From assembly GCF_017808105.1 (NCBI RefSeq), contig NZ_JADBHF010000015.1, positions 1-64,000 of the forward strand: DNA of 64,000 nt, in the 5' to 3' direction. This DNA is from Brevibacterium renqingii. GTDB taxonomy: Bacteria; Actinomycetota; Actinomycetes; Actinomycetales; Brevibacteriaceae. The notes beneath the pieces are model-generated. The model was not told the DNA's origin, searched no databases, and saw nothing but the letters and a program-made list of their open reading frames with translations. The position numbers and the translations under genes were made by a program. The number at the start of each line of letters is the position of its first letter. The stretch's first letter is position 1. Shown here in pieces: positions 9,061-16,446 of the stretch.

Positions 9061-9092
9061 GTTAAGGTACATTAACTCTTTTCTGCGGGCAA
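9061..9092 (-). promoter_or_regulatory. mntH promoter with MntR-like operator
   Basis: On the minus strand, TTGCCC (9092-9087), a 17-nt spacer and TACCTT (9069-9064) are followed after 6 nt by the mntH ATG. The inverted repeat GTTAAGGTACATTAAC (9061-9076) covers the -10 box and differs from the reverse complement of the 4983-4998 site at one position. Confidence 0.75.
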
Positions 9093-9524
9093 CAGGGCTG
9101 CGGCGGCAGGAATCCGGCACCCGCTCTGGAAAGCGACTCCGCCACCGTCGAGAGCCCGTGCGCCGTGGACTTCCGGCCGCGAGACCCGAGGCCGCGACAT
9201 CCGGTCGGGATCGGGGCGCCTGCCTGCCGTAGCGGGTGTCGGCGAGACCGTCCTGCGCCTTCCACAGCTCTTGGGTGGGCGTTTTGGGCGGAGAATCCAC
9301 GAGCCAGATCAGCCCTTTTCTCCCACCCAAGCGCCGAATTCGGGTGGAGACGACTGCCCAAGGGCCGCGCGCGGATGGATTCGGATACCGATTCGGCGTC
9401 GCGCCCGCCGTGTTTCGCAGAAAGACCGCGATTCCTCGTGCATGAGCTGCAGGTCTGGCCTAGAGTCGAAGTACGGCATCGGTGCCGGCGGAGGTGCCGA
9501 ACCGTCCGGCAGAGGAGTGTGAAC
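9093..9524. other. gene-free spacer between mntH and the methyltransferase
   Basis: I find no convincing gene, RNA or repeat here. Open frames in this stretch lack ribosome sites and recognisable proteins. Only the AGAGGAG ribosome site at 9511-9517, serving the ATG at 9525, has an evident function. A manganese riboswitch was considered but no yybP-ykoY-like fold could be recognised by eye. Confidence 0.4.
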
Positions 9525-10340
9525 ATGCCCGAATATGCCGACAGACGACGCACCCGTGGCGAGACGCCTCAAGAGCGCCACGAGCGATGGGCGTGGATCC
9601 ATGACACTGCAGCGATGACGGGGTGGGACTTCTCCCCGCTGGCAGGTCGCCTCATCGCCGACGACCCGCCGTGGGACTTCGACCAGATCTGCCTCGACGC
9701 GATGGCCGAGTCGAACAGCTGCCTGGATATGGGCACCGGCGGCGGCGAGCGCCTCATCGACCTCATCGACCGCCTCGACGAAGCCAGACCGCCCGGCGAA
9801 TCCGCGCCCACGATCACCGCGAGCGAGGGATGGGAGCCGAACGTTCCGCTGGCCGCCTCGGCGCTGCGGGAATACGGGGTCGAAGTGACCAGGTACGACA
9901 GCGACCACCATCCGGAGATGCCCTGGGATGCCGGCACGTTCGATCTCGTGATGAACCGTCACGAAAGCTACGACATCGCCGAGGTGGGCCGCGTGCTCGC
10001 ACCGGGAGGCCGCTTCGTCACCCAGCAGGTCGATGGGACCGAAGCCCAGGAGTTCCGGGATCTCTTCGGGGGCGGACTGGGCGACCTCGGTCAGCAGCTC
10101 GAACCCTGCCTCGACGAGGTCGAGAGTCAGGGCCTGACGATCGATGCGGCACGGAAGTGGCAGGGCACGATGTGCTTCACCGACGTCGAGGCGGTGATCG
10201 AATACCTCGCCTACATTCCCTGGGACGTTCCGGGTTTCTCCGTGATGCCCAATCTCGACGTGCTGGGGAGCCTCGCGAAGTCGACCGAGCCCATCGAGGT
10301 CACGCAGAAGCGATTCCTCATCGTCGCCCATCGCCCGTGA
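9525..10340 (+). CDS. class I SAM-dependent methyltransferase
   Basis: A 271-residue protein with the SAM-binding motif I SCLDMGTGGGERL near residue 66 and a motif II-like TASEGWEPN, plus FDLVMNRHESYD in the motif IV position and the motif V-like VLAPGGRFVTQQV. The substrate cannot be told; the family includes small-molecule and antibiotic-modifying enzymes. The start at ATG 9525 is set by AGAGGAG at 9511-9517, although the frame is open further upstream. It stands alone between non-related genes. Confidence 0.8.
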   Translation: MPEYADRRRTRGETPQERHERWAWIHDTAAMTGWDFSPLAGRLIADDPPWDFDQICLDAMAESNSCLDMGTGGGERLIDLIDRLDEARPPGESAPTITASEGWEPNVPLAASALREYGVEVTRYDSDHHPEMPWDAGTFDLVMNRHESYDIAEVGRVLAPGGRFVTQQVDGTEAQEFRDLFGGGLGDLGQQLEPCLDEVESQGLTIDAARKWQGTMCFTDVEAVIEYLAYIPWDVPGFSVMPNLDVLGSLAKSTEPIEVTQKRFLIVAHRP

Positions 10341-10466
10341 ACGCCGCCCACCTCGCGGAGGCGCCGAAGGGAGGGCCTGGAGATCGCGCAGGAGGGAGGA
10401 TTTCCCGACCCTCCCTGCAGGACAGCCGCATGGGCCGGGCCGCCTCGGCGTCGATAGCGTCGAGGC

Positions 10467-11033
10467 ATGACCTCGCCGGACTTCACCTACCCGCAGCCGA
10501 CCGATGATGAGCTCGCGGCACAGCAGCCGCGGAGCCCGAGTCCTCACGCCCCGCTGATCTACTCCTCCCCCGGCGCCGGCTTCGATCACTGCGAGTATGC
10601 GCCGCGCTTACGGGCGGCCGGCGCCACCCGTGCCGCCGGTACGGCCGGTGCCATTGGTACGACCCGTGCGGCCGGTGCCGCTGATCCGGCGGAGTCGCCT
10701 GCTCTGGGAAAGACGGTCCTGATCCTGTCGATCCTCGCCACGGTCCTGACTCTGGCCGCCTCGGCGCTCCTCGGTGCCACCGTCGGCCCCGCCGAGGCCG
10801 CCTCGGGCTACTACTTCACCGAGACACCCGACTGGTACCAGGGGCTGGCCATCGGCCTCGTCGCACTTCAGGCACTGTGCGCCTGCCTCGGGACCGCAGC
10901 CATCGTCATGGGCATCGTCTCGACGATCACCGGGCGCGGTCGCACCTTCGGAATCGTCGCCATCGCCGCGGCGGCGGTCGCCCCCTTCGCCTCTTTCGGC
11001 ACCTTCCTCGCCCTCAGCTTCGCCTTCGCCTGA
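10467..11033 (+). CDS. small membrane protein with Ala/Gly-rich repeat tail
   Basis: A 188-residue protein of unknown function. Residues 1-75 are hydrophilic and contain imperfect repeats of AAG-T/A units (GATRAAGTAGAIGTTRAAG). Three hydrophobic segments follow (VLILSILATVLTLAASALLG; an Ala/Gly/Cys-rich helix; a C-terminal helix), the layout of DUF4190-like proteins. The start at ATG 10467 lies 6 nt after TAGCGT (10455-10460) with no spaced ribosome site, so it is probably leaderless. It precedes the NCS2 permease gene but that gene has its own promoter. Confidence 0.6.
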   Translation: MTSPDFTYPQPTDDELAAQQPRSPSPHAPLIYSSPGAGFDHCEYAPRLRAAGATRAAGTAGAIGTTRAAGAADPAESPALGKTVLILSILATVLTLAASALLGATVGPAEAASGYYFTETPDWYQGLAIGLVALQALCACLGTAAIVMGIVSTITGRGRTFGIVAIAAAAVAPFASFGTFLALSFAFA

Positions 11034-11086
11034 GCGCCGACACAAGCGGCTTTCAGTGCTCGAACCGTCCGGATTCCGGCCGAGTG

Positions 11087-11131
11087 TTGACACCGTCCGC
11101 GGCACGATGCACGATTGAACAAATCGATTTG
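11087..11131 (+). promoter_or_regulatory. promoter and LacI-type operator of the NCS2 permease
   Basis: TTGACA (11087-11092), a 17-nt spacer and a weak -10 CACGAT (11110-11115) precede a perfect palindrome CAAATCGATTTG (11120-11131), where transcription should begin. The same 12-mer occurs in front of the deaminase operon at 16381-16392. The nearby divergent LacI-family gene is the likely repressor. Confidence 0.75.
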
Positions 11132-11181
11132 GCCGCTGATGTGCGGGCCGATGATCTTGATGCGCCCCGAGGAGCAGTGCC

Positions 11182-12564
11182 ATGACCGCAGCGCCCAATG
11201 CCGACATCCATCCCGTCGATCGGCTCCGACCGGTCCACACGCTGATCCCCTTCGCGATCCAGCACGTGCTGGTCATGGTGGCGACTCCGATCTCCTCGGT
11301 CTTCCTCATCGCCACTGCGCTCGGCCTGGACACGGCGACCACCTCGGCGGTGCTGTCGGCGGTCTTCGTCTTCTCCGGCCTCGGGTCGATCCTGCAGTCG
11401 GTGGGCGTGTGGAAGATAGGTGTTCGGCTGCCCTTCGTCATGCTCCCCGGCGGCGCGGCCACGATCCTCTTCATCACGATCGCCCAGGGCACCGATGTCG
11501 AGACCGCTGTCGGCGCCGTGCTGCTCACCGGTGTGTTCTACATCCTCGCGGTGACGCTGTTCGTCAAGGTGCTGAAGTTCTTCCCGCCGCTGGTCATCGG
11601 CATCATGGTCATCGTCATCGGCATCAACCTCGTCCAGGTCACCGGAAAGCTCATCGTCGGCGAAGCGGATGCCCCCGATTTCGGTGACCCGCAGAACCTG
11701 CTGCTCGGCCTCATCACGATCGCCATCACCGTGCTGTGCTTCCGGTTCCTGCGCGGGATGCTCGGCAAGCTCTCGGTGGCCGTCGGACTCGTCGGCGGCA
11801 CCGTCGTCGGCGCGTTCATGGGCGCCACCGACTTCTCCGGTCAGGCCGACGGCCCGCTGTTCGCGTTCCCGGTCCTCTTCCCCTTCGGCTCACCGAAGTT
11901 CGATCTCATCGCCGCGATCCCGATGCTGCTGTGGGCACTGGCCTCCATGGCCGAGGCGACCGGACAGACGATCATCAACGGCGAGATCGTCGGGAAGGAG
12001 GTCGAACCCAGTCGTGCGGTTCCTCGTCTCATCCGCTCCGACGGCATCATCACTGCGCTCGGCGGAATCTTCGGCACACCGGCCATGGTCACCAGCGGCG
12101 AGAACGTCGGCATCGTCCGCGCCTCGGGCGTGCGCAGTCGGTATGTGACCGCGATCGCCGGCATCATCCTCATCCTCATCGGCCTCAGCCCCGTGGCGCG
12201 CATCCTCAACGGCGTACCGTCGGCCGTCGTCGGCGGGACCGCCGTGGTCGTCTTCGCCATCATCGCCGTGCTCGGCATCCAGATGCTCGCGAAGATCGAC
12301 TTCAACGAGACAGGCAACCTCATCACCGCCACTGTGGGCCTGGCCGCAGGGCTCATGCCCGTGCTCATTCCCGGCATGTATTCGCAGCTGCCGTCGAGCG
12401 CCGCCTCTCTGCTGGGCAGCGGTGTCGCCATGGCCGCCTTCGTCTCGGTGCTGCTCAATCTGCTCTTCCACCACACCGGAACACGCAATCGGCTTCCGAA
12501 GTCCCGGACCCCGATCGACGATCCGAGCCGCCTCGACCAGAGGCCCTCGGACTACCGGATCTGA
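11182..12564 (+). CDS. NCS2 (uracil/xanthine) nucleobase permease
   Basis: A 460-residue secondary transporter of the nucleobase:cation symporter-2 family with about 14 helices. Family marks are AIQHVLVMVATPISSVFL near the N terminus, the QSVGVWKIGVRLP block and the NVGIVRASGVRSRYV motif, whose ENVG core is conserved. The usual NGQGxx motif region reads ATGQTIINGEIVGKE. The start at ATG 11182 has GAGGAG upstream. Its operator is shared with the deaminase/TSUP operon, so its substrate is probably the purine- or pyrimidine-like compound that the deaminase acts on. Confidence 0.9.
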   Translation: MTAAPNADIHPVDRLRPVHTLIPFAIQHVLVMVATPISSVFLIATALGLDTATTSAVLSAVFVFSGLGSILQSVGVWKIGVRLPFVMLPGGAATILFITIAQGTDVETAVGAVLLTGVFYILAVTLFVKVLKFFPPLVIGIMVIVIGINLVQVTGKLIVGEADAPDFGDPQNLLLGLITIAITVLCFRFLRGMLGKLSVAVGLVGGTVVGAFMGATDFSGQADGPLFAFPVLFPFGSPKFDLIAAIPMLLWALASMAEATGQTIINGEIVGKEVEPSRAVPRLIRSDGIITALGGIFGTPAMVTSGENVGIVRASGVRSRYVTAIAGIILILIGLSPVARILNGVPSAVVGGTAVVVFAIIAVLGIQMLAKIDFNETGNLITATVGLAAGLMPVLIPGMYSQLPSSAASLLGSGVAMAAFVSVLLNLLFHHTGTRNRLPKSRTPIDDPSRLDQRPSDYRI

Positions 12565-12579
12565 GGTCCGCCGTCGAAG

Positions 12580-12609
12580 GGCGGCTGCCGTGGTTTGTCG
12601 GTAGCCGCC
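12580..12609. terminator. bidirectional terminator between permease and lacI-type gene
   Basis: GGCGGCTGCCG (12580-12590) and CGGTAGCCGCC (12599-12609) form an 11-bp stem with one mismatch and an 8-nt loop, 15 nt after the permease stop. It separates two convergent genes. Confidence 0.6.
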
Positions 12610-12680
12610 GGCTGTCGCGAACTGCTCCTCGGCTGTTCACTGTCGGCGGTCGAGCACTCACGATCGCGAGCCGGCCGGTC

Positions 12681-13799
12681 TCAGCGACGCTGGGGGCCGG
12701 CGGTCGATTCCCGAATGACGAGCCGGGGGCTGGTCACAGGCAACGAGGCCGTGCCCGTCGCGGTCACCTCGGCGGGCTCACGAACGGCAGTCTCTCCGGC
12801 CCGTTCGGGCCCCTCACCGTCGACCGTAGGCCCGGCTTCGTCGGTGCCCTCACCGTCGAGCACGGCCACGAGCTTCTCGACGGCCGCGCTCGAGATCGCC
12901 TCGAGGCCGAGGTCGACCGCCGTCAGCGGCGGAACGCTGGTGCGGGCGCGCAGGCCGTCATATCGGGTGACGATGAGCAGGTCCTCGCCGACGCTTCTTC
13001 CGGCGTCCTTCGCAGCCCTCACCGCTCCGGTGGCGAAGGTGTCGACGGGGGCGAGCACCGCATCGATGTCCGGGTGTTCGCTCAGCAGCGTCTTCGTGGC
13101 TGCGTAGGCTGCCTCTTCTCCCCCGGTCTCGGTCGCCTCGGCGATCAGCGCTGTGAAACCGCGGGCTGCGGCGGTCTCGGCGTAGACGGCGCGGGCCGCT
13201 GTCTGGGCCCCGCGCAGGCTGCGGCTGACCAGCAGCGCCGGCTGTCGGGCACCGCGTTCGAGGAGGTGGCCGAGCAGCAGTTCGGCCGTGGCGCGGTGAT
13301 GCAGGTCGACGCTCCACTTGCTGCCGGCTCCGGGCCCGTCGATCGTCACGTAGGGGATGCCGCGGTCGCGCAGCGCCTCGGCGAGGGGATCGTCGACAGT
13401 CGGTTCGAGCAGGATCGCTCCGTCGATGTCGAGCAGATCGATGGGATCGTTCTCCTCATTGGGCGGGGCCAGCACGAAGACATACCCCTTGATCAGCGCG
13501 GTTCTCGCGCATCCCATGGCCAGTTCGGTGAAGAAGCCCAGCTGGGACGGGCCGGCCGACACGGCCGCCGGCATCGACGACAGCAGGGCGAGCGCCTGTG
13601 ATCGGCCGGATCGCAGGCTCTGGGCACGGACGCTGGGCCGATAGTTCAGCCGCTCCGCGACTTCTCTGACCTTCTCACGAGTGGTCGCATTGACCTTGCC
13701 CTGACCGCTGAGCGCGTGCGAGACCGTCGTCCTCGACACACCTGCCTCACGTGCCACATCGGCGATCGTGACGCGGTGGACACGCGGGGATTCGGACAT
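12681..13799 (-). CDS. LacI-family transcriptional regulator
   Basis: A 372-residue repressor. The N-terminal helix-turn-helix reads VTIADVAREAGVSRTTVSHALSGQG followed by the hinge RLNYRPSVRAQSLRSG; a periplasmic-binding-like sensor domain follows. An unusual stretch of about 45 residues rich in Glu, Gly, Thr and Ala lies between the last core helix (VEKLVAVLDGEG) and the closing PRLVIRESTAGP strand. It is placed between the NCS2 permease and TSUP/deaminase units, both of which carry the palindrome CAAATCGATTTG with the central CG typical of LacI-family operators. I infer that this protein is their repressor and that a nucleobase-like compound is the inducer. No copy of the operator is seen at its own promoter. 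Confidence 0.9.
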   Translation of the reverse strand: MSESPRVHRVTIADVAREAGVSRTTVSHALSGQGKVNATTREKVREVAERLNYRPSVRAQSLRSGRSQALALLSSMPAAVSAGPSQLGFFTELAMGCARTALIKGYVFVLAPPNEENDPIDLLDIDGAILLEPTVDDPLAEALRDRGIPYVTIDGPGAGSKWSVDLHHRATAELLLGHLLERGARQPALLVSRSLRGAQTAARAVYAETAAARGFTALIAEATETGGEEAAYAATKTLLSEHPDIDAVLAPVDTFATGAVRAAKDAGRSVGEDLLIVTRYDGLRARTSVPPLTAVDLGLEAISSAAVEKLVAVLDGEGTDEAGPTVDGEGPERAGETAVREPAEVTATGTASLPVTSPRLVIRESTAGPQRR

Positions 13800-13900
13800 G
13801 GTTTCAGCCTACTTCACTGTGCCATCACAGAGATGCCAGCCGAGGGCGCCTGCAGATTTGCCTGTTGTCGACCGGCGCCGAGGCTCGATTCCCCGAACAT

Positions 13901-13980
13901 AGGTCGCAAACGGACATTTTTCGCGCCCAGAAGTATCCGATTGCGACCTATTCTTGCGGCCCGAGTATCCGATTGCGACC
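13901..13980. repeat. 17-bp direct repeat with an inverted half copy
   Basis: AGTATCCGATTGCGACC occurs at 13932-13948 and again at 13964-13980, 32 nt apart. A partial inverted copy AGGTCGCAAACGGAC lies at 13901-13915, so the left and middle copies can pair as a hairpin. The block lies in the 287-nt spacer upstream of the LacI-type gene. No coding function fits. Confidence 0.75.
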
Positions 13981-14086
13981 ACTAGTCGGTGCTGCCCCGG
14001 CGGCCCCACCTGTTCAGCGGCACAGCGCCTGGGCAGCCCCGCGCGCCTCCCCACACCGGGGCCCCGGCATTCTCGCCTTCGCGCCC

Positions 14087-14797
14087 TCATGCCTGGACGA
14101 TGACGATCGCCCCGGAGACGATGGCGAAGCCGAGGACGATATAGCGCAGCACCGGTCCGTCGAGGCGGTGGTGGACGTAGCGGGAGAGGAACGAACCGAT
14201 GGCCAGGAACGGCAGCATCCACGCTGTGGCGATCATCGTCTCCGTCGTGACCTGCCCGCTGAAGGCGAGCACGATGAGCGAGATGACCTCGCCGACGAGG
14301 AAGCATACGGCCACCGTCGAACGCAGCTCGGGCCCCGGACTGTGCTGATAGGCCAGGGCGTAGGGCGGTCCGCCGATGCCGGTCGAGGTCTCGGTGACGC
14401 CGGTGATGAGACCGACGGTGGCGAGCACCGGACGGTTCGGGGAGAACTTCGGGGCGAGCAGAGCGATGAGCGCGGCGATGAGCGTCGACCAGCCGATGAG
14501 CAGCGCGAGCTGGTGGAGGTTGACGATGACGAGGATCCACAGGCCCGCGAAGGTGCCGGCGAAACGGCCGACGCTGATCCATGTCACCCCGGTCCAGTCG
14601 ATGTGCTCACGTTCGCGTGCGGCGATGTAGAAGTTGAGCGGGATCATCAGCACGAGCAGCATCACGGGGATGAGACTCGGATCGATGAACGTCACGACCG
14701 GAGCGAGGATCATCGCGAACCCCATCCCCGTCGATCCCTGCACGAACGCGGAGACGAGGACGACGGCCGCGATGATCGCGAATGCGAGCATCGTCAT
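14087..14797 (-). CDS. TSUP (TauE/SafE)-family membrane permease
   Basis: A 236-residue protein with about seven helices. It contains the TSUP repeats AFVQGSTGMGFAMILAPVVTF and GLITGVTETSTGIGGPPYALAY, where the family normally exports or imports small anions such as sulfite, sulfonates or carboxylates. The start is ATG 14797, which overlaps the stop of the deaminase gene as TGATG, so translation is coupled. A longer upstream reading frame is only the shadow of the deaminase C terminus. Its co-transcription with a deaminase suggests transport of a substrate or acidic product of that pathway; this is inference. Confidence 0.85.
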   Translation of the reverse strand: MTMLAFAIIAAVVLVSAFVQGSTGMGFAMILAPVVTFIDPSLIPVMLLVLMIPLNFYIAAREREHIDWTGVTWISVGRFAGTFAGLWILVIVNLHQLALLIGWSTLIAALIALLAPKFSPNRPVLATVGLITGVTETSTGIGGPPYALAYQHSPGPELRSTVAVCFLVGEVISLIVLAFSGQVTTETMIATAWMLPFLAIGSFLSRYVHHRLDGPVLRYIVLGFAIVSGAIVIVQA

Positions 14798-16353
14798 CAG
14801 GCGCGGTCCCCCGCCGAGGCGGTCCCACCCGTGCGTGGGCCCCGCACTCCCGCGGTTCCTCCGTTCCCCGTTGAGTTCCCCGCCGAGGCGGCCGCGTGCT
14901 CGGTCATCCATGTCGCCCGGTGTTCGGCCGCACTCGGGTCGATGCGGGTGATCGGTGAGTTCTTCACGACGCGGTGAGAGACCTCCCGAGCGCGGTCGAG
15001 GAAGGCTCGGCCGTCCCAGTCGACGGGCCAGCCGTGTTCGAGCCGCAGCCGGCCGTCGACGATGACGGCCTCGATCTGGTCCCGGTTGGCCAGGCGCACG
15101 AGCTCCCAGGGCACGTCCCAGGAGGGCACGAACTCGGGGGTGTCGATGTCGACGACGAGCAGGTCGGCCCGGGCTCCGGGCGTGATCTCACCGATCTGCC
15201 CGCCCAGTCCGACAGCATTCGCACCGCCGCGCAGGCCCTGTTCGAGCCAGGTCCAGCCGCCGCCGGCCGAGGAGTCGACGACGTCCATCCCTCCGGTCAG
15301 CCGCTGCGCGGTCTCGGCGGCGTCGAGCAGGCGGAAGGCGTCCGAGCGGGTGCCGTCGGTGCCGAGGCCGATGCGGATTCCGAGTTCGTGCATGAGCAGG
15401 GCCGGCGCCACCGCGTTGCCCTTCCACGAGCTCGCCACCGGGTTGTACGAGATCGCGCCTCCGCAGTCGCGCAGCAGTCGGATCTCTCGTGGCGTGAGCA
15501 GAGTGGCATGCGCGGCGAGCAGTTCCGGGCCGAGCGCACCGAGGCGGGCCAGCCTCTCGAGCGGACGTTCTCCGCTCGAGGTCAGGGAGCGTTCGACGGC
15601 GACGATGTGTTCGTTGAGGTGCGTCTGGAAGGGCACTCCGGCCTCGCGGGCCATCTGCGTGAGCGCCACGAGAGCCTCGTCGGAGGCGACCTCCGGGATG
15701 GACACGGCGAGGGACGGGTGGACGAGCGGCTCGGCGTCCCACCTGGTCAGGTGGCGCTCGGCTGCGGCGGTCACCTCGGCGACGGTCGAGGTGCGCACGC
15801 CCCCGCCGAGGTCGTTGCAGATGATCCCGAGCACGCAGCGCAGCCCGACATCGGAGGTGACGTCGGAGATCGCGGAGACGTCGACGCTGGAACGAGTGCC
15901 GGCGTCGGCCACGGTGGTGAAGCCGCCGCGCAGAGATTCCCAGGCCGCGAGCCGGGTGGCGACGTCGACGGCCTCGGCGTCCATGTTCGACTCCATCGGC
16001 ACCCAGACGCGCTGGAAGATCTCCGAGGGTTCGCCGAAGACGAGGGATTTGCCGAAGGTCTGCGTGAGATGGTGGTGGGCGTCGATGAACCCGGGCATGA
16101 GCAGGCGGCCGGGCAGGTCGATGCGGACGGGAGCCGGTCGAGCGCCCGAGTTCGACTCGGAGACCAAGGCGGGCTCGGCGGGTTCATTTGGCGGCTCTTC
16201 GGCTGCGGCGGCCACCTCGGCGACGGGTCCGACGGCGCGGATATGGCCGCCCTCGACGAGGACCGCGTGACCGGACTGCGCACCTTCGGGCAGGAGGACC
16301 TTCTCGGGAACGAGCAGAGTCGGTGCCTGATGGAGCGCGCGCAGCTGAGTCAT
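14797..16353 (-). CDS. ATZ/TRZ-type amidohydrolase (nucleobase-like deaminase)
   Basis: A 518-residue metal-dependent hydrolase of the cytosine/8-oxoguanine/triazine deaminase group. Metal and catalytic residues are visible: DAHHHL (HxH-like), THLNEH (His and Glu), AHATLL (His) and GTDGTRSD (Asp). Residues 55-75 and the last 40 residues are Ala/Glu- or Gly/Thr-rich additions. I start it at ATG 16353, which has AAGGA just upstream; longer starts would overlap the operator at 16380-16393. The gene is first in an operon with the TSUP permease and shares its operator with an NCS2 permease, so a purine or pyrimidine analogue is the best guess for substrate. S-adenosylhomocysteine deaminase activity cannot be excluded. 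Confidence 0.85.
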   Translation of the reverse strand: MTQLRALHQAPTLLVPEKVLLPEGAQSGHAVLVEGGHIRAVGPVAEVAAAAEEPPNEPAEPALVSESNSGARPAPVRIDLPGRLLMPGFIDAHHHLTQTFGKSLVFGEPSEIFQRVWVPMESNMDAEAVDVATRLAAWESLRGGFTTVADAGTRSSVDVSAISDVTSDVGLRCVLGIICNDLGGGVRTSTVAEVTAAAERHLTRWDAEPLVHPSLAVSIPEVASDEALVALTQMAREAGVPFQTHLNEHIVAVERSLTSSGERPLERLARLGALGPELLAAHATLLTPREIRLLRDCGGAISYNPVASSWKGNAVAPALLMHELGIRIGLGTDGTRSDAFRLLDAAETAQRLTGGMDVVDSSAGGGWTWLEQGLRGGANAVGLGGQIGEITPGARADLLVVDIDTPEFVPSWDVPWELVRLANRDQIEAVIVDGRLRLEHGWPVDWDGRAFLDRAREVSHRVVKNSPITRIDPSAAEHRATWMTEHAAASAGNSTGNGGTAGVRGPRTGGTASAGDRA

Positions 16354-16379
16354 GGGATCCTTCATGCTCGAGAGTGGAG

Positions 16380-16430
16380 CCAAATCGATTTGGTCGTGTC
16401 TATTCTACGGTCGGCGGTGGGGAGGGTCAA
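16380..16430 (-). promoter_or_regulatory. promoter and LacI-type operator of the deaminase-TSUP operon
   Basis: On the minus strand TTGACC (16430-16425), exactly 17 nt and TAGAAT (16407-16402) make a near-consensus promoter. The perfect palindrome CCAAATCGATTTGG (16380-16393) follows, covering the predicted start of transcription. The 12-bp core is identical to 11120-11131. Confidence 0.82.
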
Positions 16431-16434
16431 CGAT

Positions 16435-16446
16435 TAGAATAAGGGG
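16435..16446 (+). promoter_or_regulatory. -10 box for a leaderless rlmC transcript
   Basis: TAGAAT (16435-16440) is followed by AAGGGG and then the rlmC ATG at 16447. Transcription would begin at or next to the start codon. AAGGGG touches the ATG and is too close to act as a ribosome site. Confidence 0.55.

Noticed and set aside
9093..9524. Manganese (yybP-ykoY) riboswitch or tRNA
   Set aside because: No conserved riboswitch core or cloverleaf could be found by eye; the gene to its left is read in the other direction with its promoter at its very start.
11736..13601. 621-codon plus-strand frame crossing the permease end and lacI-type gene
   Set aside because: Crosses the terminator and two clear genes in other frames; Arg/His-rich, no protein features.
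14974..16437. 487-codon plus-strand frame opposite the deaminase
   Set aside because: Antisense shadow; the minus-strand gene has an intact metal site and matching promoter.
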